Below are positions 1-6,874 of a DNA stretch of 9,249 nt, one piece after another; the stretch's first letter is position 1; each line of letters starts with the position of its first letter. The stretch lies in NCBI GenBank assembly GCA_015661135.1, contig JACVXW010000064.1, positions 1-9,249 on the forward strand, written 5' to 3'. The notes beneath the pieces are model-generated. The model had not been told where the DNA came from and did no database searches. It was given only the letters and a program-made list of their open reading frames with translations. Position numbers and translations under genes: made by a program. Source of the stretch: Chloroflexota bacterium (GTDB lineage: Bacteria; Chloroflexota; Limnocylindria; Limnocylindrales; CSP1-4).

Positions 1-2
1 GT

Positions 3-875
3 CCGCTGCGGGCCGGCCCGGCGGAGGCACTCGGCCTCACCACCGCGACCCAGGTCGTCACCGGAACGGGCGACGAGCACGGAGCCTCCCTGGCGGCCGG
101 CGGGATCCGTCCCGGCATCGTCGTGGACATCACCGGCACGGCCGAGCCGGTCTGCGTGGCGGCCCCCAGCCCGATCATCGACGAGACGGGCCTCGTCGAG
201 ACACACGGCCACGCGGACCCGCGGGTATGGCTCGTGGAGAACCCTGGCTTCGTGTCCGGGGGCAGCGTCAGCTGGTTCCGCTCGGCGATCGCCGGTGGAA
301 CCGAACCGGCTGTCCTTGACGGCGAGGCCGCCGCGGGCACGCAACCGGGGGCGGACGGGGTGAGCTTCCTCCCGACACTGTCCGGCGCGACGTCCCCGCG
401 CTGGCACGATCGCGCCCGCGGTGTCTTCGCCGGCATCTCGCTGAGCCACGGTCGAAGCCACCTCTACCGGGCCGTGCTGGAGGGGTGCACCTTCGCGCTC
501 CGGGACATCGTGGACCGGCTCACGGCGATGGGCCTCGCGGGCGACGAGATCCGGGTCGTCGGTGGCGGTGCACGAAGCGGCTTCTGGCTCCAGATGAAGG
601 CGGACGTCACCGGCCGCCGGGTCAGGATTCTCGAGACACCCGAGGCAACCGCGCTCGGCGCCGCCATGCTCGCTGCGGTCGGCGCCGGGACGTTCCGAGA
701 TCTCGACGAGGCCGTCGAGCGCCTGACGGTCCTGGAGCCGGTCGTCTACGAGCCGGACCCCCGGGTCCGCGTGGCCTATGACGACGCCCACGGCCGGTAT
801 CTGCGGCTGTTCGATGCCATGGAGCCGGGGTTCGCGGCCGCGGGATCCACGGCGCACGCGACGGTGCCCGCATGA
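3..875 (+). CDS. FGGY-family carbohydrate kinase, 5'-truncated by window edge
   Basis: This is the C-terminal half of an FGGY sugar/polyol kinase, which transfers the gamma-phosphate of ATP to a hydroxyl of a sugar or polyol in the cytoplasm. The frame is open from base 3, so the GTG at 123 is not a real start; the gene begins upstream of the window. Visible family marks are GTGDEHGA (Asp at 72-74, the position of the catalytic base in FGGY kinases such as XylB), then RPGIVVDITGTAEPV (the phosphate-binding segment preceding FGGY_C), and later VVGGGARSGFWLQMKADVTG, followed by ETPEATALGAAM, typical of the adenine-binding part of the C-terminal domain. Xylulokinase-like members are closest by eye, but the sugar cannot be named. 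The stop overlaps the next gene by 4 bases (ATGA), indicating translational coupling in a catabolic operon. Confidence 0.9.
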   Translation, partial: PLRAGPAEALGLTTATQVVTGTGDEHGASLAAGGIRPGIVVDITGTAEPVCVAAPSPIIDETGLVETHGHADPRVWLVENPGFVSGGSVSWFRSAIAGGTEPAVLDGEAAAGTQPGADGVSFLPTLSGATSPRWHDRARGVFAGISLSHGRSHLYRAVLEGCTFALRDIVDRLTAMGLAGDEIRVVGGGARSGFWLQMKADVTGRRVRILETPEATALGAAMLAAVGAGTFRDLDEAVERLTVLEPVVYEPDPRVRVAYDDAHGRYLRLFDAMEPGFAAAGSTAHATVPA

Positions 876-2305
876 TCGAACGCACGACGCTCTCGGACCC
901 AACCGATCTGGACGGTCTTCGCCGGCGACTCGCTGCGGACACGGACGCTGCCGGACATCGGCGGCCGATCGGCCTCGGGAGCGTGCGGATCCGCTCGAAC
1001 GCGCTGGCGGGCCTCGCCGATGATGTCGCCGCGGTTCGTCGCGACGGGCGTGTGGTCGTGCTCGTCGATGAGACGCCGATGCGACGTTCCGGTGCCGATC
1101 TGAAGACTGCCGTCGCCGCCATGCTCTCGGCGCGCTTCCCGACGGAACTCGCCGTAATCCGGGCACACGGGCCGGAGCTCCACGCGGATCCTGATGCCCT
1201 CGGCCAGGCCGACGCGGCAATCGCCGGTGCCGGCTGTGTCGTCTCGGTCGGCTCGGGAACGATCACCGATGTCGCCAAGGACGCGTCGATGCGTGCCGGA
1301 GGGATTCCGCTGGTCGTCGTCCAGACCGCGGTGTCGGTCAATGCCTTCTCCGACGACATGGCGGTGCTCCTTCGCGACGGGGTGAAGCGGACGGTCCCGT
1401 CGCGCTGGCCGGATGCCCTCGTCATCGACCTCGAGATCCTTGCTGCCGCCCCGGCGGAGATGAACCGGGCCGGATTCGGCGAGCTCTGTTCGATGTTCAC
1501 GGCGCCGGCTGATTGGTACCTCGCCGATGCCGCCGACCAGGGCGGCGACTACGACGCTGGTGTCGTGGCGCTCTTCCGGGACGGGGCCGAAGGCCTGCTC
1601 TCGGGTGCCGCAAAGGTTCGGGCCGCTGACCCCGAGATGCTCCTCGAACTTGCCGCGCGGATGACGCTGACCGGCATCGCCATGAGCGTCGCCGGCAGGA
1701 CCGCTCCATTGTCCGGAACCGAGCACCTCCTGAGCCACCTGCTGGACATGGCGGCGGGGATTGCGGGGCGACCACTCGCCCTCCACGGCGCCCAGGTAGG
1801 TGTCGCCAGCGTCCTGGCCGCGACCGTCTGGCAGGACACGCTTGAACGCCTGGATCCCGTGCGGCTGACGCTCGACGCCGCCTACCCGGATCCGGCGCTC
1901 GTGGAGGCCCGCGTTCGCGCAGCGTTCGATCCGCTCGATCCCAGCGGCCGGATGGCCGACGAATGCTGGCGCGACGTCGCCCGAAAGCTCGACCGCTGGC
2001 GTGCCGGGCGGGCGGGCGTCGCCATGATGGTCGGCGACTGGGACGCGCACAGGCGGGCCCTTGCCGCGCTCGTGGCCGCGCCGGCCACGCTGTCCGCGGC
2101 GCTCCACGCCGCAGGCGCGGCCGCACAGGTCGGCGAACTCGACCCGCCGGCCGATCCCGACGTCGTTCGCTGGGCGCTGCGAGCCCTGCCACTCATGCGC
2201 GACCGGTTCACTGTGGCCGACCTTCGTTTCTTCGCGGGCGATTGGGATGACCGCACCGTGGACGACCTGATCGATCGGTCGGGGATCCTGGAGTCGCGGT
2301 CATGA
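872..2305 (+). CDS. AraM-like sn-glycerol-1-phosphate dehydrogenase family oxidoreductase
   Basis: This 477-residue protein belongs to the iron-containing alcohol dehydrogenase / glycerol-1-phosphate dehydrogenase superfamily, AraM branch, whose known members interconvert dihydroxyacetone phosphate and sn-glycerol-1-phosphate with NAD(P)H. Residues 124-137 carry the dinucleotide-binding loop VGSGTITDVAKD. QTAVSVNAFSDD (from 151), then KRTVPSRWPDALVIDLEIL and APADWYL, are characteristic. The metal site should be Asp-His-His. His285 (SGTEH) and His305 (ALHGAQVG) are present, but the usual Asp in the G-x-G-D element is Glu204 (GFGEL). The protein is longer than typical AraM, with an N-terminal lead of some 25 residues and a helical C-terminal extension. 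ATG 872 overlaps the kinase stop and its own stop overlaps the next start (both ATGA). The true substrate may be another polyol phosphate, presumably the product of the adjacent kinase. Confidence 0.86.
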   Translation: MIERTTLSDPTDLDGLRRRLAADTDAAGHRRPIGLGSVRIRSNALAGLADDVAAVRRDGRVVVLVDETPMRRSGADLKTAVAAMLSARFPTELAVIRAHGPELHADPDALGQADAAIAGAGCVVSVGSGTITDVAKDASMRAGGIPLVVVQTAVSVNAFSDDMAVLLRDGVKRTVPSRWPDALVIDLEILAAAPAEMNRAGFGELCSMFTAPADWYLADAADQGGDYDAGVVALFRDGAEGLLSGAAKVRAADPEMLLELAARMTLTGIAMSVAGRTAPLSGTEHLLSHLLDMAAGIAGRPLALHGAQVGVASVLAATVWQDTLERLDPVRLTLDAAYPDPALVEARVRAAFDPLDPSGRMADECWRDVARKLDRWRAGRAGVAMMVGDWDAHRRALAALVAAPATLSAALHAAGAAAQVGELDPPADPDVVRWALRALPLMRDRFTVADLRFFAGDWDDRTVDDLIDRSGILESRS

Positions 2306-3099
2306 CCGCGGCGAAGATGGGCATGGACGTCCACCGACGGCCCACTCGCCGTTTCGACGGCTATGTCTTCGACCTCGACGGGACCCTCTATCTCGGCGAT
2401 CACCTGCTGCCGGGCGCCGCGGACACGGTGGCGGCCATCCGCGCCGCGGGGGCGCGCGTCGCCTTCCTGACGAACAAGCCGCTCGAGCTGCCGTCCGCAT
2501 ATGCGCAGAAGCTGACGGCCCTCGGTATTCCGGCGACCGCGCACGAGGTGATCTCGTCCACGGATTCGCTGCTCCTCTACCTGGCGCGGGAAGCGCGCGG
2601 CGCGACGATCCTGCCGATCGGCGAGCCGCTCATCGGCGAGCTCCTCCGGGGCGCCGGCTTCGCGACGATCGACCCGGCGTCCGATGACCCGACGAGGGCG
2701 GACCTCGTGGTCGTCTCCTGGGACCGCACCTTCGACTACCCGAAGCTCGTTGCCGCGTTTCGTGCCGTCCGTGCCGGGGCACGCATCGTTGCCACGAACC
2801 CCGATCCGTTCTGCCCGACACCGGACGGCGACCTGCCCGACTGCGCCGCGATGCTGGCCGCGATCGAGGCGTCCACCGGCGCCCGGGCCGAGGCAATCGT
2901 CGGCAAGCCCTCGGCGCACATGGCCGCGGCGCTCCTGGACCGGCTCGCCCTGTCGGCGGAGGACACCGTGCTCGTCGGCGACCGGTTGACGACCGACGTT
3001 CGTATGGCGCGCGAGGCGGGCATGGCGTCTGCCCTCGTCCTGACTGGTGCGCGTCCCCGACTTCGTCCTTGCCGGCGTCGCCGAGATCCTGCCGATTGA
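2302..3099 (+). CDS. HAD-IIA (NagD/AraL-type) sugar phosphatase with frameshifted C-terminus
   Basis: This 265-residue protein is a HAD-superfamily subclass IIA hydrolase, a family that dephosphorylates small sugar or aryl phosphates. All four catalytic motifs are visible: DLDGT with nucleophile Asp24 and acid/base Asp26, FLTN with Thr57, Lys202 in VGKPSAHM, and VGDRLTTD with Asp227 and Asp232. NagD relatives end with LVLTG, then about a dozen residues, then PDFVL..AEILP. Here the frame reads LVLTGA and runs into an Arg-rich tail, RPRLRPCRRRRDPAD, while the expected PDFVLAGVAEILPI lies in the +1 frame just after. The gene therefore appears to have suffered a small non-triplet deletion near 3047-3053, in nature or in the assembly. 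ATG 2302 overlaps the AraM-like stop. The pairing with an AraM-type gene resembles araL-araM of Bacillus subtilis. The active site precedes the lesion and may still work. Confidence 0.88.
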   Translation: MTAAKMGMDVHRRPTRRFDGYVFDLDGTLYLGDHLLPGAADTVAAIRAAGARVAFLTNKPLELPSAYAQKLTALGIPATAHEVISSTDSLLLYLAREARGATILPIGEPLIGELLRGAGFATIDPASDDPTRADLVVVSWDRTFDYPKLVAAFRAVRAGARIVATNPDPFCPTPDGDLPDCAAMLAAIEASTGARAEAIVGKPSAHMAAALLDRLALSAEDTVLVGDRLTTDVRMAREAGMASALVLTGARPRLRPCRRRRDPAD

Positions 3100-3145
3100 C
3101 CCCCGCGTGGACCACGTCCCATTCGAGGAGTCGCCTCGTGCCTGA
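3047..3145 (+). other. Displaced C-terminal tail of the HAD-IIA gene (+1 frame)
   Basis: Read from 3047, in the frame one base on from the HAD gene, the sequence encodes VRVPDFVLAGVAEILPI and a short tail ending at the TGA at 3143-3145. The string PDFVL..VAEILP is the normal C-terminal strand-helix of NagD-type HAD proteins. In this frame the stop would overlap the next gene's GTG start by 8 bases, matching the tight overlaps elsewhere in the operon. This makes it very likely that the original gene ended at 3145. About a dozen residues that normally separate LTG from PDFVL are also missing. Confidence 0.72.
3125..3130 (+). promoter_or_regulatory. Ribosome binding site fixing the GTG start of the barrel protein
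   Basis: GAGGAG lies 7 bases before the GTG at 3138. It supports that start over the longer in-frame ATG at 3069, whose leader would be an uncharacteristic Arg/Ser/Pro-rich stretch overlapping the HAD reading frame. Confidence 0.65.
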
Positions 3146-3860
3146 GTTCATCTTCATGCTGACCCGCGACGACCGGACGGTCGCGGATGCCAGGGAGGTC
3201 TACGCCTCCGTTCGCGACACCGCCCTCCGCTACGTGGGATTCAAGGACATTGGCGTTCCCACCGTGGAGTTGCGCGAGTTGGCGGCTGCCATGCGGGCGG
3301 ACGGACGCGACGTGTTCCTGGAGGTGGTCTCCGAACGGGCCGTCGACGAGATCCGATCGGTCCGGGCGGCGCTCGAGATCGGCGTCGACTGGCTGCTCGG
3401 CGGCACCCACCCCGACGAGGCGATCGCGATCCTCGATGGTGTCGGCCCACCCGGTGCGCCGGGACGGCCGCGCTATTGCCCGTTTCCTGGCCGCATCGTT
3501 GGCCATCCCAGCATCCTCGAGGGCACGCTGGAGGAGATCGCGAGTAGCGCTCGAGAGCTGACCGCCCGCCCCGGCGTTCACGGTCTCGACCTGCTGGCCT
3601 ATCGCTGGAGCGGGGATGTGCCCGCATTGGTCCGAAGCGTGGTCGCCGCGGCTGATGGCCCGGTCATCGCCGCCGGAAGCGTGGATTCCGCAGAACGCAT
3701 CAACGCCCTGTCGGCGGCCGGCGCCTGGGCGTTCACCATCGGTGGTGCCATCTTTGACGGGAGACTGCCGGCAGGTCCCTCGGTCCACGCGCAGGTGGAG
3801 TGCGCACTCGAGCTCGCTCGAGATGCGTCCCGGAGGGAGGCGATGGTCGACGCCACGTAG
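3138..3860 (+). CDS. (beta/alpha)8-barrel protein of unknown function, phosphate-binding type
   Basis: This 240-residue protein starts at GTG 3138 with MPEFIFMLTRDD. Its alternating strand/helix pattern and C-terminal glycine loops look like a ribulose-phosphate-binding TIM barrel (HisA/HisF, TrpC, ThiE/ThiG-like fold). Conserved-looking strand ends are YVGFKDIG (from residue 32), FLEVVSE, LLGGTHPDEA, FPGRIVGHP, LLAYRW, VIAAGSVDS and AFTIGGAIFDG. The last two resemble the standard phosphate-binding loops of the fold. Similar proteins are, as I recall, sometimes labelled 4-hydroxythreonine-4-phosphate dehydrogenase, but I see no PdxA motifs and do not trust that name. It sits in the middle of the catabolic operon, between the HAD phosphatase and the transporter, so it probably acts on a phosphorylated intermediate as an isomerase, epimerase or aldolase. 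That role is an inference from fold and position. Confidence 0.75.
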   Translation: MPEFIFMLTRDDRTVADAREVYASVRDTALRYVGFKDIGVPTVELRELAAAMRADGRDVFLEVVSERAVDEIRSVRAALEIGVDWLLGGTHPDEAIAILDGVGPPGAPGRPRYCPFPGRIVGHPSILEGTLEEIASSARELTARPGVHGLDLLAYRWSGDVPALVRSVVAAADGPVIAAGSVDSAERINALSAAGAWAFTIGGAIFDGRLPAGPSVHAQVECALELARDASRREAMVDAT

Positions 3861-3889
3861 CAAGCTGTCGGTAGCTGAGGAGCATCGAG

Positions 3890-3909
3890 GGTCGGGCAAT
3901 CGCCCGACC
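3890..3909 (+). promoter_or_regulatory. Intercistronic hairpin before the binding-protein gene
   Basis: Perfect 8-bp inverted repeat, GGTCGGGC / GCCCGACC, around an AATC tetraloop, in the only sizeable spacer (68 bases) within the operon. No T-run follows, so it is not a standard intrinsic terminator. Its place just upstream of the binding-protein gene fits an RNA-processing or stability element that raises binding-protein mRNA over its neighbours, as in other ABC transporter operons. That role is inferred. Confidence 0.55.
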
Positions 3910-3916
3910 ACAGGAT

Positions 3917-3923
3917 GGAGGAG
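3917..3923 (+). promoter_or_regulatory. Strong ribosome binding site of the binding-protein gene
   Basis: GGAGGAG, 5 bases before ATG 3929, is one of the two strongest Shine-Dalgarno matches in the window, along with that of pnp. It fits the high level of synthesis usual for extracytoplasmic binding proteins. Confidence 0.6.
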
Positions 3924-3928
3924 CGAAG

Positions 3929-5074
3929 ATGAACGGACGCGACCGGGTTGCACGGCTCGATGCCGCTGCAATCACTCGCCTCGCAATCGAGCACCGGATC
4001 TCGCGGCGGCACTTCCTGGCCGGCACCGGCGCGGGGCTGGGTGCACTCGCCCTGGCCGCGTGCGCCCCCGGCGCAAAGCCGTCCGGCGCGGCCCTTGGGG
4101 ACACCCTGAACCTCGCCACCTGGCCGAACTACCACAGCCAGGAGGTGCTGGACGGCTTCAAGACGCTCACCGGCGTCGCGATCAACGTCGGCGTCTACGG
4201 CTCAACGGAGGAAATGGAAGCCAAGATCCGCGCCGGCAACTCCGGCATCGATGTCGTGGTTCCGTCGAACTACGCGATCGAGGGTTGGGTCGCCGACAAG
4301 CTGATCGAGCCCATTGACTACGCGCAGATGGCCGACTTCGTGAAGGCCGACTGGAACGCCGCGTTCATGGACCAGGCATTCGATCCAGGCAACAAGTACT
4401 CGATCCCCAAGAACTGGGGCACCACCGGGATCGCCTACCGGAGCTCGAAGGTGACCGAGGACGTCACGACCTGGAAGCAATTCTTCGAAGTGGCCGGCAC
4501 GACCTACGCCGGCAAGAGCGTGATCGTGGACCATCAGATCAGCTCGTTCGGCTCCGCTGCCGTCGCGATGGGGTACTCGCTCAACACGATTGACCCGATC
4601 GAGATGGCCGCCGTCGAGGCAATGCTCACGGCGCTCAAGCCGAAGCTCTACGCCATTTCATCGGACGTGCAGCCGCCGCTGCGTGCCCTCGACTCCTGGC
4701 TGACCATCGCCTGGACCGGCGATGGCGTGCAGGTCGGCCGCGACACCGCGGACGCCCGGTACGTCGTGGCGGCCGATGGTGGTGAGCTCTGGATCGACAG
4801 CTATACGGTCGCCGCCGACGCCCCGCACAAGGCGGCTGCCTACGCCTTCCTGAACTACATCACGCAGCCCAAGCAGGCCGCGGCCGAGACCGAGTTCTGC
4901 CTGTTCCCGCATGCCAACGACAAGGCCACGGCGCTGCTCTCCGCCGAGGTCAGGGACAACCCCGTCATCTACCCGAGTGCAGAGTCGCTGGTCAACCTCG
5001 AGTACGCCGTGAATGCGACGTACAACAGCGCAGCGCGGGCGGAGGCCTGGGCGCGGATCAAGGCGTCTGCCTGA
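3929..5074 (+). CDS. PotD-like ABC transporter substrate-binding lipoprotein with Tat signal
   Basis: This 381-residue protein is the extracytoplasmic solute-binding component of a polyamine/opine-class ABC importer. The N-terminus has a twin-arginine motif, ISRRHFLAG (Arg26-Arg27), a hydrophobic stretch (29-44) and a lipobox LAAC with Cys45. It is therefore probably exported folded by Tat and lipid-anchored. The mature part follows PotD: TLNLATWPNYHSQEVLDGF near the start, then STEEMEAKIRAGNSGIDVVV, VPSNYAIEGWV and YSIPKNWGTTGIAYR. The C-terminal half has ALDSWLTIAWTGDG and LWIDSYTVAADAPHK, where PotD-type proteins contact ligand through Trp and Asp/Glu. It differs from the sugar-binding type expected beside an FGGY kinase. 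The ligand could be a polyamine, an amino-sugar or a polyol derivative. Two permease genes follow after 7 bases. Confidence 0.9.
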   Translation: MNGRDRVARLDAAAITRLAIEHRISRRHFLAGTGAGLGALALAACAPGAKPSGAALGDTLNLATWPNYHSQEVLDGFKTLTGVAINVGVYGSTEEMEAKIRAGNSGIDVVVPSNYAIEGWVADKLIEPIDYAQMADFVKADWNAAFMDQAFDPGNKYSIPKNWGTTGIAYRSSKVTEDVTTWKQFFEVAGTTYAGKSVIVDHQISSFGSAAVAMGYSLNTIDPIEMAAVEAMLTALKPKLYAISSDVQPPLRALDSWLTIAWTGDGVQVGRDTADARYVVAADGGELWIDSYTVAADAPHKAAAYAFLNYITQPKQAAAETEFCLFPHANDKATALLSAEVRDNPVIYPSAESLVNLEYAVNATYNSAARAEAWARIKASA

Positions 5075-5081
5075 TCCACCG

Positions 5082-5969
5082 ATGTCGATCATCAGCAGGG
5101 CGGCGACCCGAAGCAACGGCCAACGCCGTAGCTACGCCGCCCTGCTCGTGGTGCCCGCCGCCGCCTGGTACGTCGGGTTCCTCGTGGCGCCACTGGTCGT
5201 CCTCGCCATCATGTCCGTGGGCGAGCGATCGCCCAATGGCGGATATCTGCCCGCCCTGACGCTGGCCCAGTACGCCAACCTCACGACCCGGATCACGCCC
5301 CTCACCAACACCCTCGGGCTCGCCGCACTCAACACGGTCATCTGCCTGCTGGTCGCCTTCCCGGTCGCGTATACGCTCGCCCTCAAGGTCCGCGGCAGCT
5401 GGAAGCTCGTGCTCGTTGCCCTCGTGATCGTCCCGTTCTGGACCAGCTTCCTCATCCGGACATACGCCTGGATGACCCTCCTCGGCGCCAACGGCGTTCC
5501 GCGGATCCTCGGCTGGATCGGCTTCGGGGAGATCCAGCTGCTCAACACGCCGTTCGCCGTCTCGCTCGGCATCGTGTACAACTACCTGCCGCTCATGATC
5601 CTGCCGATCTACGTGAGCCTCGAGCGCCTCGACCGATCGTTCCTGGAGGCGTCACGAGACCTGGGAGCCGGGCCGATCACCACGCTGCGCCAGATCGTCC
5701 TGCCGCTCGCCGCCCCCGGCATCCTGTCGGGCATCGTCCTCGTCCTCATCCCGGTCATGGGTGAGTACCTCATCCCGGTCCTGTTGGGGGGAGGCAAGAC
5801 CTACTTCCTCGGCAACGCCCTGGCCGACCTCTTCCTCCAGAGCCGCAACTGGCCATTCGGAGCGGCACTCGCGACCGTGTTCGTCGCCGGCATGACCGTG
5901 GTCGTGGCGGGATATCTCGCGATCTCGCGACGCCTCGTCCGAATCGGCCGCGAGTCGAGCCTGCTGTGA
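5082..5969 (+). CDS. PotB-like ABC transporter permease
   Basis: This 295-residue inner-membrane permease is one half of the channel for the preceding binding protein. I chose ATG 5082, 7 bases after the binding-protein stop, because the alternative in-frame ATG at 5013 would overlap that gene by 62 bases and add an Arg/Pro-rich leader. No clear Shine-Dalgarno is present, so coupling to the upstream gene is likely. The first membrane segment (about 20-44) is followed by NTLGLAALNTVICLLVAFPVAYTLAL and VALVIVPFWTSFLIRTYAWM, typical of PotB. The ATPase-docking EAA loop is EASRDLGAGPITTLRQI (from Glu189), with the conserved Gly195, and leads to VLPLAAPGI. PVMGEYLIPVLLGGGKTYFLGN near the end is also characteristic. 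Its stop overlaps the next permease start (GTGA). Confidence 0.93.
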   Translation: MSIISRAATRSNGQRRSYAALLVVPAAAWYVGFLVAPLVVLAIMSVGERSPNGGYLPALTLAQYANLTTRITPLTNTLGLAALNTVICLLVAFPVAYTLALKVRGSWKLVLVALVIVPFWTSFLIRTYAWMTLLGANGVPRILGWIGFGEIQLLNTPFAVSLGIVYNYLPLMILPIYVSLERLDRSFLEASRDLGAGPITTLRQIVLPLAAPGILSGIVLVLIPVMGEYLIPVLLGGGKTYFLGNALADLFLQSRNWPFGAALATVFVAGMTVVVAGYLAISRRLVRIGRESSLL

Positions 5970-6874
5970 CGGCGACCGGAGGGGAGCTGGATCTCCGGGG
6001 GGCGCTGCGGGCGGCCCGGATCGAGCGCGCCGGCGGCCGCGCCGCCTGGGCCTACACGGTCCTGGTCTTCGTCTTCCTGTTCCTGCCGATCGTCATCGTG
6101 GTCGTCTACAGCTTCAACGCCGGCCGCCACGTGACGGACCTGAAGGGCTTTTCCACGCAGTGGTATGCCGCGGCCTGGTCGGATCCGTTCTTGATCAAGG
6201 CCCTCCGCAACAGCCTCACCATCGCCGTATTCACCGCTGCGCTGGCGACCATCATGGGCACCGCATGTGCGCTGGCGATGGACCGCCTGCGCCCGCGGAT
6301 GCGGGCGCTCGTGGAACTGCTGGGTTATGTCGCGATCACCGTGCCCGGCATCGTCATCGGCATCGCGAGCCTGATCTTCCTGGTGACAGCCTTCGACTGG
6401 CTGGACCCGTGGCTGGTCTTTGTCTCGGGCGGGACCGCACCACGACTGGGGCTCGGCGCGGCCACCATCGTCGCCGCCCACACCCTCTTCACCATGGCGA
6501 TCGTGACGGTCCTCGTGCGGACCCGGATGCGAGGGATGGATCGCAGTCTTGTCGAGGCGTCCGAGGACCTGTTCGCAACGCCGTGGCGGACGTTCCTCCA
6601 GGTCACCCTGCCCCAGCTGCTGCCGGCGATCGTGTCCGGGGCCTTGCTGGCGTTCACCTTCAGCTTCGATGACTTCATCATCGCCTTCTTCACGAGCGGG
6701 CAGGACCAGACCGTGCCGATCTACCTGTTCGCGTCCATCCGTCGCGGCGTGAGCCCGTCGGTCAACGCAATCGCGACCGTGCTGCTGGTGGTGACGATCC
6801 TGACCATGGCGCTGGCCGGGCTCGTTTCGCGGCGCGGCCAGCGCCGGCGCGGCGCCGGCGAGCCGGGCTCGTGA
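5966..6874 (+). CDS. PotC-like ABC transporter permease
   Basis: This 302-residue second permease of the importer starts at GTG 5966, overlapping the PotB-like stop by 4 bases. The first membrane segment, following WAYTVLVFVFLFLPIVIVVV, ends in YSFNAG, a PotC hallmark. RNSLTIAVFTAALATIMGT and a series of hydrophobic helices follow. The EAA loop is EASEDLFATPWRTFLQVTLP (from Glu197). The Gly usually found after DL is Phe203, an uncommon but probably tolerated change in the helix that docks on the ATPase. FTFSFDDFIIAFFTSG is a strong PotC signature. The tail is short, basic and cytoplasmic. No ATPase gene follows; the next frame is a regulator overlapping by 4 bases, so the ATPase subunit must be supplied from outside this window. 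Confidence 0.93.
   Translation: MTATGGELDLRGALRAARIERAGGRAAWAYTVLVFVFLFLPIVIVVVYSFNAGRHVTDLKGFSTQWYAAAWSDPFLIKALRNSLTIAVFTAALATIMGTACALAMDRLRPRMRALVELLGYVAITVPGIVIGIASLIFLVTAFDWLDPWLVFVSGGTAPRLGLGAATIVAAHTLFTMAIVTVLVRTRMRGMDRSLVEASEDLFATPWRTFLQVTLPQLLPAIVSGALLAFTFSFDDFIIAFFTSGQDQTVPIYLFASIRRGVSPSVNAIATVLLVVTILTMALAGLVSRRGQRRRGAGEPGS

Noticed and set aside
123..875. A complete 250-residue gene starting at GTG 123.
   Set aside because: The frame is open to the left edge and encodes FGGY-kinase sequence, including the catalytic GDEHG region, upstream of 123, so the gene is truncated by the window.
776..2919. Very long minus-strand open frames opposite the AraM-like and HAD genes.
   Set aside because: The plus-strand proteins carry clear family motifs; the reverse frames are Arg-rich shadows without recognisable domains.
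3138..3860. The barrel protein as a PcrB-type heptaprenylglyceryl-phosphate synthase, tempting next to a glycerol-1-phosphate dehydrogenase homologue.
   Set aside because: The PcrB segments I would expect (the KLDP-like start and the GTDA..GG region) are absent, and the operon is catabolic in character.
5013..5081. The upstream ATG at 5013 as the start of the first permease.
   Set aside because: It would overlap the end of the binding-protein gene by 62 bases and add an Arg/Pro-rich leader unlike PotB; ATG 5082 fits the family and the spacing.
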